This document shows, piece after piece, positions 11,660 to 20,144 of a stretch of DNA of 64,000 nucleotides. The position numbers were made by a program, and so were the translations under genes. The stretch lies in assembly GCA_023052935.1 (NCBI GenBank), contig CM041292.1:136662951-136726950 (forward strand), read 5' to 3'. The first letter of the stretch is position 1. Every line of letters starts with the position of its first letter. The notes beneath the pieces are model-generated. The model made no database searches. It was not told the DNA's origin and worked only from the letters and a program-made list of their open reading frames with translations. Source of the DNA: Piezodorus guildinii (Eukaryota > Arthropoda > Insecta > Hemiptera > Pentatomidae).

Positions 11660-13190
11660 TAATAATAAATATAATTATAAGCAAAAGGATTCTTTGTTTA
11701 TCTTGGTTTAATAAAGATAGGCATCTTTAAGGAATACCTAACATCGCAAAAGCTCAGGAACATTTTTTTTACGTTCCCTCGGAAGCAAGCTACAACTAAA
11801 GATCTTCTACTATTAAAAATCCTAGAATCATCTGCCATCTTGGATATAGAAGGCTGTTATGCTGGCTACATTACCACAGGAAATATTAAACCTAAATTTC
11901 ATTAAGCACCTTTCTTGAAAGATTCATTTATTGCTAATTATTATCAACCAAGATCAAAGCACTACTCTTAGCCTAGTTTTTTATACTTTCCAAAGCCCAC
12001 AGTAATATTTCGACATGATCCACTTTATATTTGAGAGTGTGTAACTAATTTTTTTTTCATGAATGTCTATTTTACGTTTCAACACTTTTAATTTAACCAT
12101 TTAGGAAGTGATTCAGTGAAGTTCAGAAGAGGAATTCAGGTTTCAGAAAGGATAGTCTTTTAAGAACTTTTTTTCTTGCTTGTCGTTATTCTTACTATAA
12201 ACATCTCCTTTTATTACCGGATATAAAAAAGACTAGCTGATTTAAGAAAACTTTGGAGGAAAAAGGAGTGAATTAAATGGAAGCCTGCCATTTTATATAA
12301 TTGAATTGTATAAGTTTCAACAATATCCTTTAGCAAAATTTACGTCTTATATTATGAAAAATATCAATTTTTTTTATTTTATTTTTTTAATACTCAAATT
12401 ATCTTTAGTTGAATGATGTAGTCCTCTACTTCAACTTTTTCGCTGGAAGTGTGCTTCGAGTTTTTCCCTGTTAATGCTCGTTCCCCTGAGCCTCCATTCC
12501 CTCCTTCGCTCAGAGGGCACCTGTATTCTTACGGAGTGGATTTTTCTAGTACCTCTTTTGATTATAATAATTTGGTCTCTATTATAAGAATGCTAGAGAT
12601 ATGGAAAGACTGGACTGGCACATACCCTGTATAACGTACAGAAACACACACTGCGACGAAGAGAAACAGATATCCGTACTGTTGGACTACCTGAAGATTG
12701 TAGGATACTACAACAGAATATAATGTATCTATGATGACGCCAATGACACTGTAGGGTAGATGCAAATCAAAATTAAAAAACTAAATAAAAAACATAATGA
12801 ACCTTTAATATGAGACATGTATTAAATCTTTGGTAAAACAATAAATAAAATGGAGACAAATTAATTCGTATATCTTTTAAATTTAAAGTATACATAATAT
12901 GGTTTGGCGCATCCTTTTATAGTAATTAACTTTAATAAAATAAGTCTCTTGTAGATTAGTTTATTTTAACATCAAACGTTTTTTAAAACATTTCATATAG
13001 GGATTACTACTTCGTATCTCTTGCTTTTTTTTTCAAATTATTAAGCTTTTAACGAAAGAAATTAAATTTTCGCCTTTGATCGAGGGGATTTTATGAACTT
13101 CGTTTTTGTTTTGTTTTTCGTTTGCCTTATTTTAACATTAAATAATTTATTTTCTGCAAAGATGAGATATGGACGATTTTATTAATTAAT
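11660..13190. other. Stretch without recognisable gene
   Basis: Nothing recognisable was seen on either strand. The open frames of about 60 codons around 12449-12765 have no family features. Confidence 0.5.
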
Positions 13191-13199
13191 AAGATGATA

Positions 13200-13440
13200 T
13201 AGCAAGGGCTTTGATATTGCCTTGATAAGGTTGTGCCTTCAAGTGTAGCATGTAGTTCCCTTATCTTATTGAGGGCGTTCTCTCTCTAAGGTTTAATTTT
13301 AACTGAGCTCCTCGGGGTGAACTTTTCTGCCCCAGCTGGTCTAATGAACAGCACTGTTGACATGTGTCTCCCCTACGTCGTCTCCCGCTCTAATTTATTC
13401 CACTGTTTCCAAACTCTTAGAAACCAAACTGCTCCTTCTT
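13200..13440. other. GC-richer islet, candidate conserved noncoding element
   Basis: The islet begins next to TTATTAATTAATAAGATGAT and includes GAGCTCCTCGGGGTGAAC and GACATGTGTCTCCCC. There is no coding frame and no other copy in the window. Confidence 0.3.
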
Positions 13441-13904
13441 AACATTGTCGATTTTTCAGCAAAATTTAACATAATAGGCCGAGAAATGTCTTTAAAGAAT
13501 AGATTTTATCTAATTTGATTTTTCCCATTTGAAAATCAATAATTTATGTTTTACATTTTGATTATTTACTACAGCTATTTTCTTAACCGTCGAAAAATAA
13601 CAAGAATAACAAATCACCCAAAAAATATTTCAAGATTATGTCACATCTATTCTCATCTCATCATACCATCAAATTGTTTCTATAGCTCTAAATGTTAGCT
13701 ATATCCTACTTCCTCCGATCTCGAGAAATTCGTAATGGTGTCAAACCAGGAGTAGACAAGAAGCCAAGGTACGGACGTAAAGATGCAGATATTCTTACTT
13801 AATAGTTCTTATAAAAAACAACATGGGACATAACATTTTTTTTTCAATCCAGATCACGTGAATAATTGGCCTGGAAGTAGTAAAAAGTTGCCCTCATAGG
13901 TATC

Positions 13905-14285
13905 ATCACTATCCTTGGCTCTACAGCCCAGTTTGGACCTTGGATTCCTCAATGAACCTCGGTCTCGTGCGGTCACTCTCCAGTTACGGATACTCAGAGG
14001 TTTCCTAGGATTCTTGATGACGGTATTCTCCTATATCAGCTGTGGCCTACCTCCTCTTCTTGTCCGATGCAGCCCACAGTACAACTACTTTCTCGGGATC
14101 TCATCCACTGACATTCTGACGACTTGGCCAGCCCAGTGCAGCCTCCCCAGCCTTATGTGCCGTATTACGTCGACCCCAACGAACAGCTCTTAGACCTCCT
14201 TGTTAGTTCTCCTCTCTCAATTCTCGCCAACCAAATATTCGGTCCAGAATTTTTCTATGGAAGATCTCCTTTTCTTCTCTCCATA
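13905..14285 (-). pseudogene. RTE-type LINE, C-terminal fragment
   Basis: The minus-strand frames, with shifts, read KILDRIFGWREL, then RLGRLHWAGQVVRMS, then LSIRNWRVTARDRGSLRN. These match the order at the end of RTE ORF2 (RKILRRIFG, LRWAGHVIRM, NWRTVAQDRD). The order is preserved but no single frame is open throughout. It is an old, 5'-truncated copy directly left of the LTR element. Confidence 0.75.
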
Positions 14286-14422
14286 GGTGTGCTAGATATA
14301 TTTGACGCATATGATCATGTGCTTTACGGAAATTCATTAAACGATTAATGCTTTAAAAAAAATATTTTGACACATCACCTCAAAAAAGACAGTTACATGC
14401 GCTTAAACGGACAGTTGATTGA

Positions 14423-14427
14423 CACTT
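14423..14427. repeat. Target-site duplication CACTT, left copy
   Basis: CACTT precedes the left LTR. The same five bases follow the right LTR at 17492-17496, as expected for integrase-mediated insertion of a Ty3/Gypsy element. Confidence 0.9.
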
Positions 14428-14608
14428 TGTTGTGTATTTCAAAAACTTATAACTATTCACAATTACTTTATTAGGTAACCATTACACAAGTTTAAAATCG
14501 AACAAATCTGAAAAACGTGGAATAATAATTAAAAACATGTGTTTTTCTTCTTTTTATAAACATATGGTTTTATCGATCACATATCGATTAACACTTTAAT
14601 ATATAACA
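14428..14608 (-). repeat. LTR (3' LTR in element orientation)
   Basis: This 181-bp LTR has TG...CA ends and is identical to the copy at 17311-17491. LTRs are short for Gypsy elements but within range. They contain ATCGATCACATATCGAT, a small internal symmetric motif. Confidence 0.93.
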
Positions 14609-14623
14609 CTCTCCGCCACTTAA
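14609..14623 (-). promoter_or_regulatory. Polypurine-tract-like sequence
   Basis: On the minus strand, AAGTGGCGGAGAGTG lies directly upstream of the 3' LTR, where the plus-strand DNA primer tract is expected. It is purine-rich but interrupted, so the assignment rests on position. Confidence 0.5.
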
Positions 14624-14651
14624 TTGATACTTGTTTTGTTTTTTCCTATAG

Positions 14652-14885
14652 GTTAAGCCTAACTACAGGCTTTCTCTCCCTCTGCGATCGCCTCACTGTG
14701 GATGTTGTTTCTGATGTTGCATCTTCTACAGAAGACGGTTCTGTGTTACTTTGATGAACAGTTGAGTTGAATTCCCTTTTCGGCTCTGAAGGTTTTCCTT
14801 TTCCCACTTGTGTTGGCCTCAGTTGGTTAATATGTCTTTTGATGACATATCCATGATCCAACTTAATAAGGTAATGTAGAAATAA
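14652..14885 (-). pseudogene. Integrase C-terminal remnant of pol
   Basis: The minus-strand frame reads YLIKLDHGYVIKRHINQLRP, the GPY/F-like module that ends Ty3/Gypsy integrases, followed by a Ser/Thr-rich linker and the usual basic end (RRSQRERKPVVRLNL, then stop at about 14652). It begins immediately after the poly(A) of the captured mRNA. The integrase zinc-binding and DDE catalytic domains are absent, so it has no enzymatic capacity. Confidence 0.85.
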
Positions 14886-14897
14886 TTTTTTTTTTTT
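14886..14897 (-). other. Poly(A) tract of captured mRNA
   Basis: A run of 12 T on the plus strand equals A12 on the minus strand, placed 13 nt after the AATAAA signal of the captured 4EHP 3' UTR. The integrase remnant starts just beyond. This marks the right junction of the capture as the end of a processed mRNA. Confidence 0.85.
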
Positions 14898-14910
14898 AAA
14901 TATAACAATC

Positions 14911-14916
14911 TTTATT
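14911..14916 (-). promoter_or_regulatory. Polyadenylation signal AATAAA of captured mRNA
   Basis: AATAAA on the minus strand lies about 80 nt after the 4EHP stop codon and 13 nt before the A12 tract. This is the standard spacing of a mature eukaryotic mRNA 3' end. Confidence 0.85.
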
Positions 14917-14995
14917 GAAATATGTATTTGGTATCTGGAGACAGTTTTGTTTTTTTGAGAATCTATATGAAAAATGTAGGCACATTCATTTCAGA

Positions 14996-15412
14996 TCATC
15001 CGGAATTGTGTGACGTGTCCGGTGTGTTTTTCAACGATTTGAGACTGTCGTTGTGAGTTTTGTATTCTAATACTGTATTCGGGGGTAGGTTGAGGACCCT
15101 CCTCATCGTGTCTCTAATACGGCTCGTCGTCGCTTGGTCAGAAGCTGTCTTGTTCCAAACGCAAATAATGTCCTCCTGGAACCTAATAGAAACGACGGCA
15201 CCACATATTTCCTGCCCGACCATGAACTGCTCTCCGAGCATGGCCAGCACTAGATTCTCCCAGCATCGGGAAGCTAGGCCCTTCCTCAGTCTTACTATCC
15301 ATTTTCCTCCTCTTTGATTAGCTTCATCCTCCCACATTGGTTTTATGCCAACTTTGAAGAGGTGAAAATCGCTATGACTTTGAAGATCTGACGGTCTAGC
15401 TAAATGGCTATT
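14996..15412 (-). pseudogene. eIF4E2: Captured 3' part of 4EHP (eIF4E2), cap-binding translational repressor
   Basis: About 138 codons are open from SHLARPSDLQSHSDFHLF through KPMWEDEANQRGGKW, RLRKGLASRCWENLVLAMLG and GEQFMVGQEICGAVVSIRFQ to TASDQATTSRIRDTMRRVLN and the stop at 14996. This is unmistakably the 4EHP branch of the eIF4E family, which binds the mRNA 5' cap but represses translation. The W-E pair of the cap pocket (MWED) and the FQEDI...VWNK segment are present. The N-terminal third, with the first cap-stacking aromatic and the 4E-BP-binding surface, is missing. No intron interrupts it, and a 3' UTR, AATAAA and poly(A) follow, so it derives from spliced mRNA. It lies in a different frame from the flanking RT. 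It could be silent cargo, an antisense source or a truncated peptide. Confidence 0.93.
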
Positions 15413-15572
15413 TTGGGAATAGGGTAATGCGTATCTTGTAACTGCGGATTGAGGGTAATTTTATAGTCAGCACAAATTGTGACAGTCTAGTCGGGCTTGG
15501 GAACTATAACAAGGGGTGTGCCCCATTCAGAATGATCGACTTTCTCTATGATCTTTTGTTCTACCAATAAGT
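15413..15572 (-). pseudogene. Truncated start of Gypsy reverse transcriptase
   Basis: After a one-base shift relative to the protease frame, the minus strand reads [20 protein letters not shown], then [12 protein letters not shown], a TAG stop at 15487-15489, then TVTICADYKITLNPQL and HYPIPK. These are the opening motifs of Ty3/Gypsy RT. The sequence then switches to 4EHP around 15410, sharing ATAG at the junction. The catalytic YIDD-type box and all later domains are absent. Confidence 0.88.
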
Positions 15573-16572
15573 CTAATTCGTTTTTCGTTTTTTCAGATAG
15601 GAATAAGGAATGGGTCTGGGTTTAATAAATATAGGTTTTGCATCATCTTTGAGATTCAGCTTACATTTGAAATGAGGAATGAGCCCAATTTTAGGAGTAA
15701 AAACATTTTCGTACTTTTGGAAAAGATCAGTTTTGATTTTCTCGAGGGTTGTTGGTTCTATATTAAATTCGTCGACATTTTGTAAATCTGAAATATTTAA
15801 TTTTAGTTTCCTAATCCATTCTCTTCCGAGAAGTGGTGTGTAATAATTTTTTACAATGTATAAATCACCATTTGTTTTAACATTATTATAGGAAATTTGA
15901 CAATTAACTACTCCTTCGGGTTTGAGCGAATCATTCGTGTATGTTCGAAATGTAACAGTGGTAGGTTCTAACCTTAAATTGAGATTTAATTTATTAAAAT
16001 CGGCCATCGATATGATAGAAACATTACTGCCGGAATCGATTATAAATTTCATTGGTTTATTATTTAAATGTATTTTGATTTGAAATGGATTATCTACTAT
16101 TGAATTTATGAGAAAGTCTGATTCTGTAGGAATAATGGTATTTACCGTGTTAATTGAGGTATGATCATCGTCTTCGTCTTCTTCTTCTTCAACAAATCGA
16201 ACTGGCTTCCTAAATTGACTAGAGATACATACCTTTTCCACGTGACCTGGTTTTCCACATTTTCTGCACTTCAAGCGGTCCTTCGACTTGCACTGCCTAT
16301 ACGTGTGATTTTCCTTGCCACAAGCCAAGCATATGTTTTGAAGGCCAAGTTTTGAAATTATTGAGGTTTTGAAGTTTCTTTTGAAGTCATTCCTATTAGA
16401 ATTTTTGCTGATCTGCCTCTTTGAAATCTGGACTTCGTTTATGTCTGCTGCTGAATTACCGTAGAGCTGATTCTGTTTCTTAGCTGCTTCAATGGCAAGA
16501 GCTATCTCGACAACTTTCTCGAATGTTACTGAGTCTTCTTGCTGTAGAATTTGTTCCCTGATTTCAACATCA
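15573..16572 (-). pseudogene. Gag 3' part (two zinc knuckles) and aspartic protease
   Basis: The frame is open from the Gag C-terminal part through two CX2CX4HX4C knuckles (CLACGKENHTYRQC at 16290-16331 and CRKCGKPGHVEKVC at 16227-16268). An acidic linker follows, then a retropepsin-like protease with FIIDSGSNVSIIS (DSG at 16029-16037) and YYTPLLGREWIRKL. It runs into the first residues of RT ([15 protein letters not shown]) before a frameshift creates a stop at 15573. Two knuckles and the LLGREW motif resemble the Mag/K02A2.6-like lineage. It is separated from the Gag N-terminal part by a 62-bp insertion. Confidence 0.88.
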
Positions 16573-17233
16573 TGTAGTCCCCGGTAGGTAGGGATGGTGT
16601 TTTAGGGCGATAAATGACGAGATTATTACGCCCGTGTAGTCCCCGGACAAATTGTGCTTGCAGAATTGACATTATCGGTTTCCTGCAATCGTTTTCTTGA
16701 CAAACCCACTTTGATGTACGGGCTAAATGTTTAAGGGGAGCGATGTACTCCGACACAGTTTCGTTTGTATTTTGGACCCTTGATAAAAATTTATGTCTTT
16801 CCGTATGTATGTTAGATTTAGTGCAAAGATGTGCACTCAATAGATTAATCAGTTCATCGTACTCTTTTGATGCGGGCAATTCTGGGGAAGTCAAACTCGA
16901 TAATAATTGGTAATATTTAGCACCTAAAGCGTTTATCAATACCTTAGCTTTTGTTGATCTTACTTCAGCTGAATCTCCTGTTAACCTCTTTAGCTCAAAA
17001 TAATTTTCCATACGCTCTTTGTATGATTGAAAAGTCTCTTTCTCTTCATCGAAGGATTCAAAGTTTATAGAACCAAAGTAATCTGTATGGGCCAGCTGAT
17101 GTTGAGGGCTGTGGTAAGATTGCAGTAACTGTGCTAATACCTGGGATTGAACGTTGAGTGTTTTCATGATCTCTTGGTTTTGAGCAAGTATGACCTCATT
17201 TTGATTGACTGCTGGTTTGCTTGATTTTGACAT
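16573..17233 (-). pseudogene. Gag N-terminal part
   Basis: Starting at the ATG at 17233, the frame encodes a Gln-rich N-terminus with coiled-coil-like spacing. A retrotransposon-Gag-like capsid region follows (ENYFELKRLTGDSAEVRSTK, LLSAHLCTKSNIHTERHKFL, then FVRGLH). The reading frame leaves the gag sequence at the 62-bp insertion and stops at 16526. The start lies about 60 nt inside the 5' LTR edge. In an intact relative, Gag would continue into the zinc knuckles at 16227-16331. Confidence 0.85.
16585..16646. repeat. 62-bp insertion in gag with duplicated flank
   Basis: TGTAGTCCCCGG occurs at 16573-16584 and again at 16635-16646, offset by 62 bp. Removing one offset restores the Gag frame (GL-HD-VEIREQ). 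The inserted segment contains GGGCG and CGCCC in inverse orientation near its ends. It looks like a small foldback insertion with a 12-bp target duplication or a local templated duplication; 62 is not a multiple of three, so it breaks gag. Confidence 0.75.
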
Positions 17234-17290
17234 TCTGGATCCTTATCGACTTGCTGTTATTGAAACTTACTTTTGATCTTACAGCACGTT

Positions 17291-17304
17291 CATCCTCGTC
17301 GCCA
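17291..17304 (-). promoter_or_regulatory. Primer-binding-like site
   Basis: On the minus strand, TGGCGACGAGGATG begins six bases inside the 5' LTR edge. It starts with TGG, as tRNA-primed elements do (complement of the CCA end). I do not assign the tRNA. Confidence 0.6.
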
Positions 17305-17310
17305 TTTATT

Positions 17311-17491
17311 TGTTGTGTATTTCAAAAACTTATAACTATTCACAATTACTTTATTAGGTAACCATTACACAAGTTTAAAATCGAACAAATCTGAAAAACG
17401 TGGAATAATAATTAAAAACATGTGTTTTTCTTCTTTTTATAAACATATGGTTTTATCGATCACATATCGATTAACACTTTAATATATAACA
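17311..17491 (-). repeat. LTR (5' LTR in element orientation)
   Basis: This copy is identical to that at 14428-14608, with TG...CA ends. In the element's orientation it is the promoter LTR upstream of gag. CACTT follows at 17492-17496. Confidence 0.93.
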
Positions 17492-17496
17492 CACTT
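17492..17496. repeat. Target-site duplication CACTT, right copy
   Basis: Matches CACTT at 14423-14427 on the other side of the LTR retrotransposon. Confidence 0.9.
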
Positions 17497-17739
17497 CATT
17501 CATTTAAGTAATAGTTTGAGCTTATATTCTTTCAAAACATTTACGAGAATCCATTGAGTAATTAAAGCATTCAAGCATAAAAATCGTTAAACGGTATGCT
17601 AAACACATAATTCTTCGTGGTATTCAGGATAAAATTTTAGATTGTGTTCAAATATCCGTACGAGATTTGCTAATTCAGCAGTAACATCAGAATATCCACC
17701 CTTGATGTTTCAGATGATCCAAGCATTAATAGAACTGGG

Positions 17740-18000
17740 TAGAGAGAAGCATTGCTTTGCACGGGAGGGGTTGAAGGAGAGAGTACTGCGGTCTACGGGG
17801 CGGCAGTATATTACCGCGTGCGTGCGGTCCGGGACAAACAGATCGAGATTGAGCCCCTGGGGGATTCTTCCCCGCCAGCCCCTCCTATTCTCTCTAATAG
17901 GCCTTGACAAATTTATTGGCAATTATCCCTGTTTTACTGGCTGCTACGACCCCTCCTCCACAGGTTTCTTCTCGTCTACGCTTTTATACACAGTTTGCCA
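17740..18000. other. GC-richer islet, candidate conserved noncoding element
   Basis: A GC-dense core (CTACGGGGCGGCAGTATATTA) is followed by CTAATAGGCCTTGACAAATT and TATTGGCAATTATCCC, which carry homeodomain-like ATTA cores. A 121-codon plus-strand frame (17642-18007) crosses it but looks like noncoding translation (no domain, Ser/Arg-rich) and crosses the compositional edge. I favour a regulatory element, though an exon is not excluded. Confidence 0.35.
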
Positions 18001-18334
18001 ACAATAACTGCCTCGAAAATTGTTGTAGTTAAACTTGGTTCTAAGGAAAGAGTCGGGTTTGAAAGAATAGTTCCCTCCGTTCGTGAAGATATCTCAAGGC
18101 TCAGGGATAATGAGTTCTGTCCTCTTGTGATATATCATAGTCTTGTTGGAACTAGAACAGTGATGTTTTCGCATCAGTCAACTTGCCCAGGTTCTCCTTC
18201 AAGGTCCATCATTTTTTTTTTCTGTGAAAAACTAGCAATTTTTAAAACCGTCTTATTTTGGTGAATTATTTAATGCACATATAATGCACGTATAATAAAA
18301 CACATGTTTCAATTGAAATTAAAAAAAAAAAAAA

Positions 18335-20139
18335 TCTGGTGCGGGCAACACACGACTTTCACTTACCCCCATTTTTAAAATCAATGAAAGAATTTTCAAA
18401 TACAGTTAGAGATAAAAATACGTGAAATTATTAAGGAATTAATCATATTGAATTTATATAGAAACATGTGTTTTATTAAAAAATCAATTATATTATTATC
18501 TTAAATAATCAGTATGTTTTATCTTCTTCTCATCACTCTCTATTAACTTCTAAAAGCTTGTGTATGAGATGATAATTTTTCTATAATCTTTAGCTTTCCA
18601 ACGGTATATCATACATGTATATTACTGCTATTATGTTAAAAAACGAAAAATTGCATTTAAAAAATATTTTTTCTGTTTTCTCCTTTAGTTGGGTATCGAA
18701 TTTATTCAATCTATATATTTACTAGTTTTTTATCAGCGTTAACAAGATAATCTAGTTATTATTAATGAATCTACAAAATTAAAGGTACTTTAGGGTAAGA
18801 AAATTTAAAATATCGGCCTTTAAGCCCTGTCAGACCATTTTTATCTAAATAAAACCTGCATGATATTAAAGCGCATTATATTTTACATCGATATAGCGAG
18901 TTTAATCAAAATCGTCGGAACCGTTTTTGAGAAAATCGAAAAAAGGTGCAAAATGCATGGTATAAAGTGCCTCTTCTGGTAGGCTCATTTTGATGAAAAA
19001 AGTTTTGTCACGTCTCGGGCGTATAGTTGTCTTAAATATGAAATTTCAGTTTCATACTACTTACCGTTTCCGCCCGAGAGTTACCACACACACACACACA
19101 CACACAGATCTTTTTGCGGGACTTGGTTATTTGGACTCAGGGGACCCTAAAACGTGTATTTCCGTTGAAAACTGGATTTCGAAAATTTTCACGATCGCAA
19201 TACTTCCCCTTACTATATATAGTAAGTGAAAGTAATAAATTAAATTAAATTTCTATAGAAACATGTGTTTGATTCAAAAACCTATTATATTATTATCTAA
19301 AATAATCAGTAAGTTTTATGTTCATTTCATCACTGTCTATTAACTTTTAAAAGCTTGTGTATGCGACGATAATTTTTCTATAATCTTCAGCTTTCCAACG
19401 GTATATCATACATGTATATTACTGCTCTTATGTTCAAAAACGAAAAATTGCATTTAAAAAATATTTTTTCTGTTTTCTCCTTTAGTTGGGTATATTTACC
19501 AGTTTTTCATCAGCGTTAACAAGATAATCTAGTTATTATTATTGAATCTACAAAATTAAAGGTACTTTAGGGAAAGAAAATTTAAAATATCGGCCTTTAA
19601 GCCCTGTCAGACCATTTTTATCTAAATAAAACCTGCATGATATTAAAGCGCATTATATTTTACATCGATATAGCGAGTTTAATCAAAATCGTCGGAACCG
19701 TTTTTGAGAAAATCGAAAAAAGGTGCAAAATGCATGGTATAAAGTGCCTCTTCTGGTAGGCTCATTTTGATGAAAAAAGTTTTGTCACGTCTCGGGCGTA
19801 TAGTTGTCTTAAATATGAAATTTCAGTTTCATAGTACCTACCGTTTCCGCCCGGGAGTTACTACACACACACACACACACACAGACACACACACACACAC
19901 ACACAGACCTTTTTGCGGGACTTGGTTATTTGGACTCAGGGGACCCTAAAACGTGTATTTCCGTTGAAAACTGGAATTCGAAAATTTTTACGATCGCAAT
20001 ACTTCCCCTTACTATATATAGTAAGTGAAAGTAAAAATAATTCTTTAACAATTTATTTATATCTATAAAGGCGTTTAAAATTTCTTAAATTGATTTTAAC
20101 AACGAGTATAAGTAAAAGTCGTGTGTTGCGCTCACCAGA
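18335..20139 (+). mobile_element. Full-length R-family element with both terminal inverted repeats and internal tandem duplication
   Basis: The left end is TCTGGTGCGGGCAACACACG followed by ACTTTCACTTACC. The right end is the inverse, AAGTAAAAGTCGTGTG then TTGCGCTCACCAGA, preceded by GATTTTAACAACGAG. Together they form long imperfect terminal inverted repeats. The interior is a tandem pair of about 0.8-kb units (18440-19225 and 19237-20005) at high identity, differing by a 20-bp deletion in unit 2 and by the length of a CA microsatellite. Each unit ends TTACTATATATAGTAAGTG. No transposase is encoded; the family would need one supplied elsewhere. Confidence 0.8.
19080..19106. repeat. (CA)n microsatellite inside R unit 1
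   Basis: A CA tract at the position conserved in all R copies, between GGGAGTTAC-like and AGACCTTTTTGCGGGA-like words. Unit 2 has a longer, interrupted version at 19862-19905. Confidence 0.85.
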
Positions 20140-20144
20140 TTTTT

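Larger units (their letters stand above)
14428..17491 (-). mobile_element. Mag-like Ty3/Gypsy LTR retrotransposon carrying a host 4EHP mRNA fragment
   Basis: This is a complete 3.06-kb insertion bounded by two 181-bp LTRs that I read as identical base for base. Each starts TGTTGTG and ends ATAACA, and CACTT target duplications flank the element. Read on the minus strand the order is 5' LTR, primer-binding-like site, gag, two zinc knuckles, aspartic protease, the first part of reverse transcriptase, then a captured 4EHP (eIF4E2) mRNA 3' part ending in poly(A), then the integrase C-terminus, a purine tract and the 3' LTR. Most of RT, all RNase H and the integrase catalytic core are missing. Gag has a 62-bp frameshifting insertion and the RT start has a frameshift and a stop. 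Identical LTRs imply a recent insertion, so this defective element was probably mobilised by a related element in trans. Confidence 0.93.

Noticed and set aside
15060..15317. 85-codon plus-strand open frame
   Set aside because: It is the antisense of the captured 4EHP segment, whose minus-strand frame is clearly the real one.
17642..18007. 121-codon plus-strand open frame
   Set aside because: No domain, crosses a compositional boundary, and overlaps a GC-richer islet better explained as noncoding; kept as an islet rather than a gene.
18290..18325. AAAACACATGTTTC next to the R left end as an extra inverted R piece
   Set aside because: Too short to separate from chance in this composition, although a similar arrangement occurs at 3770-3805.
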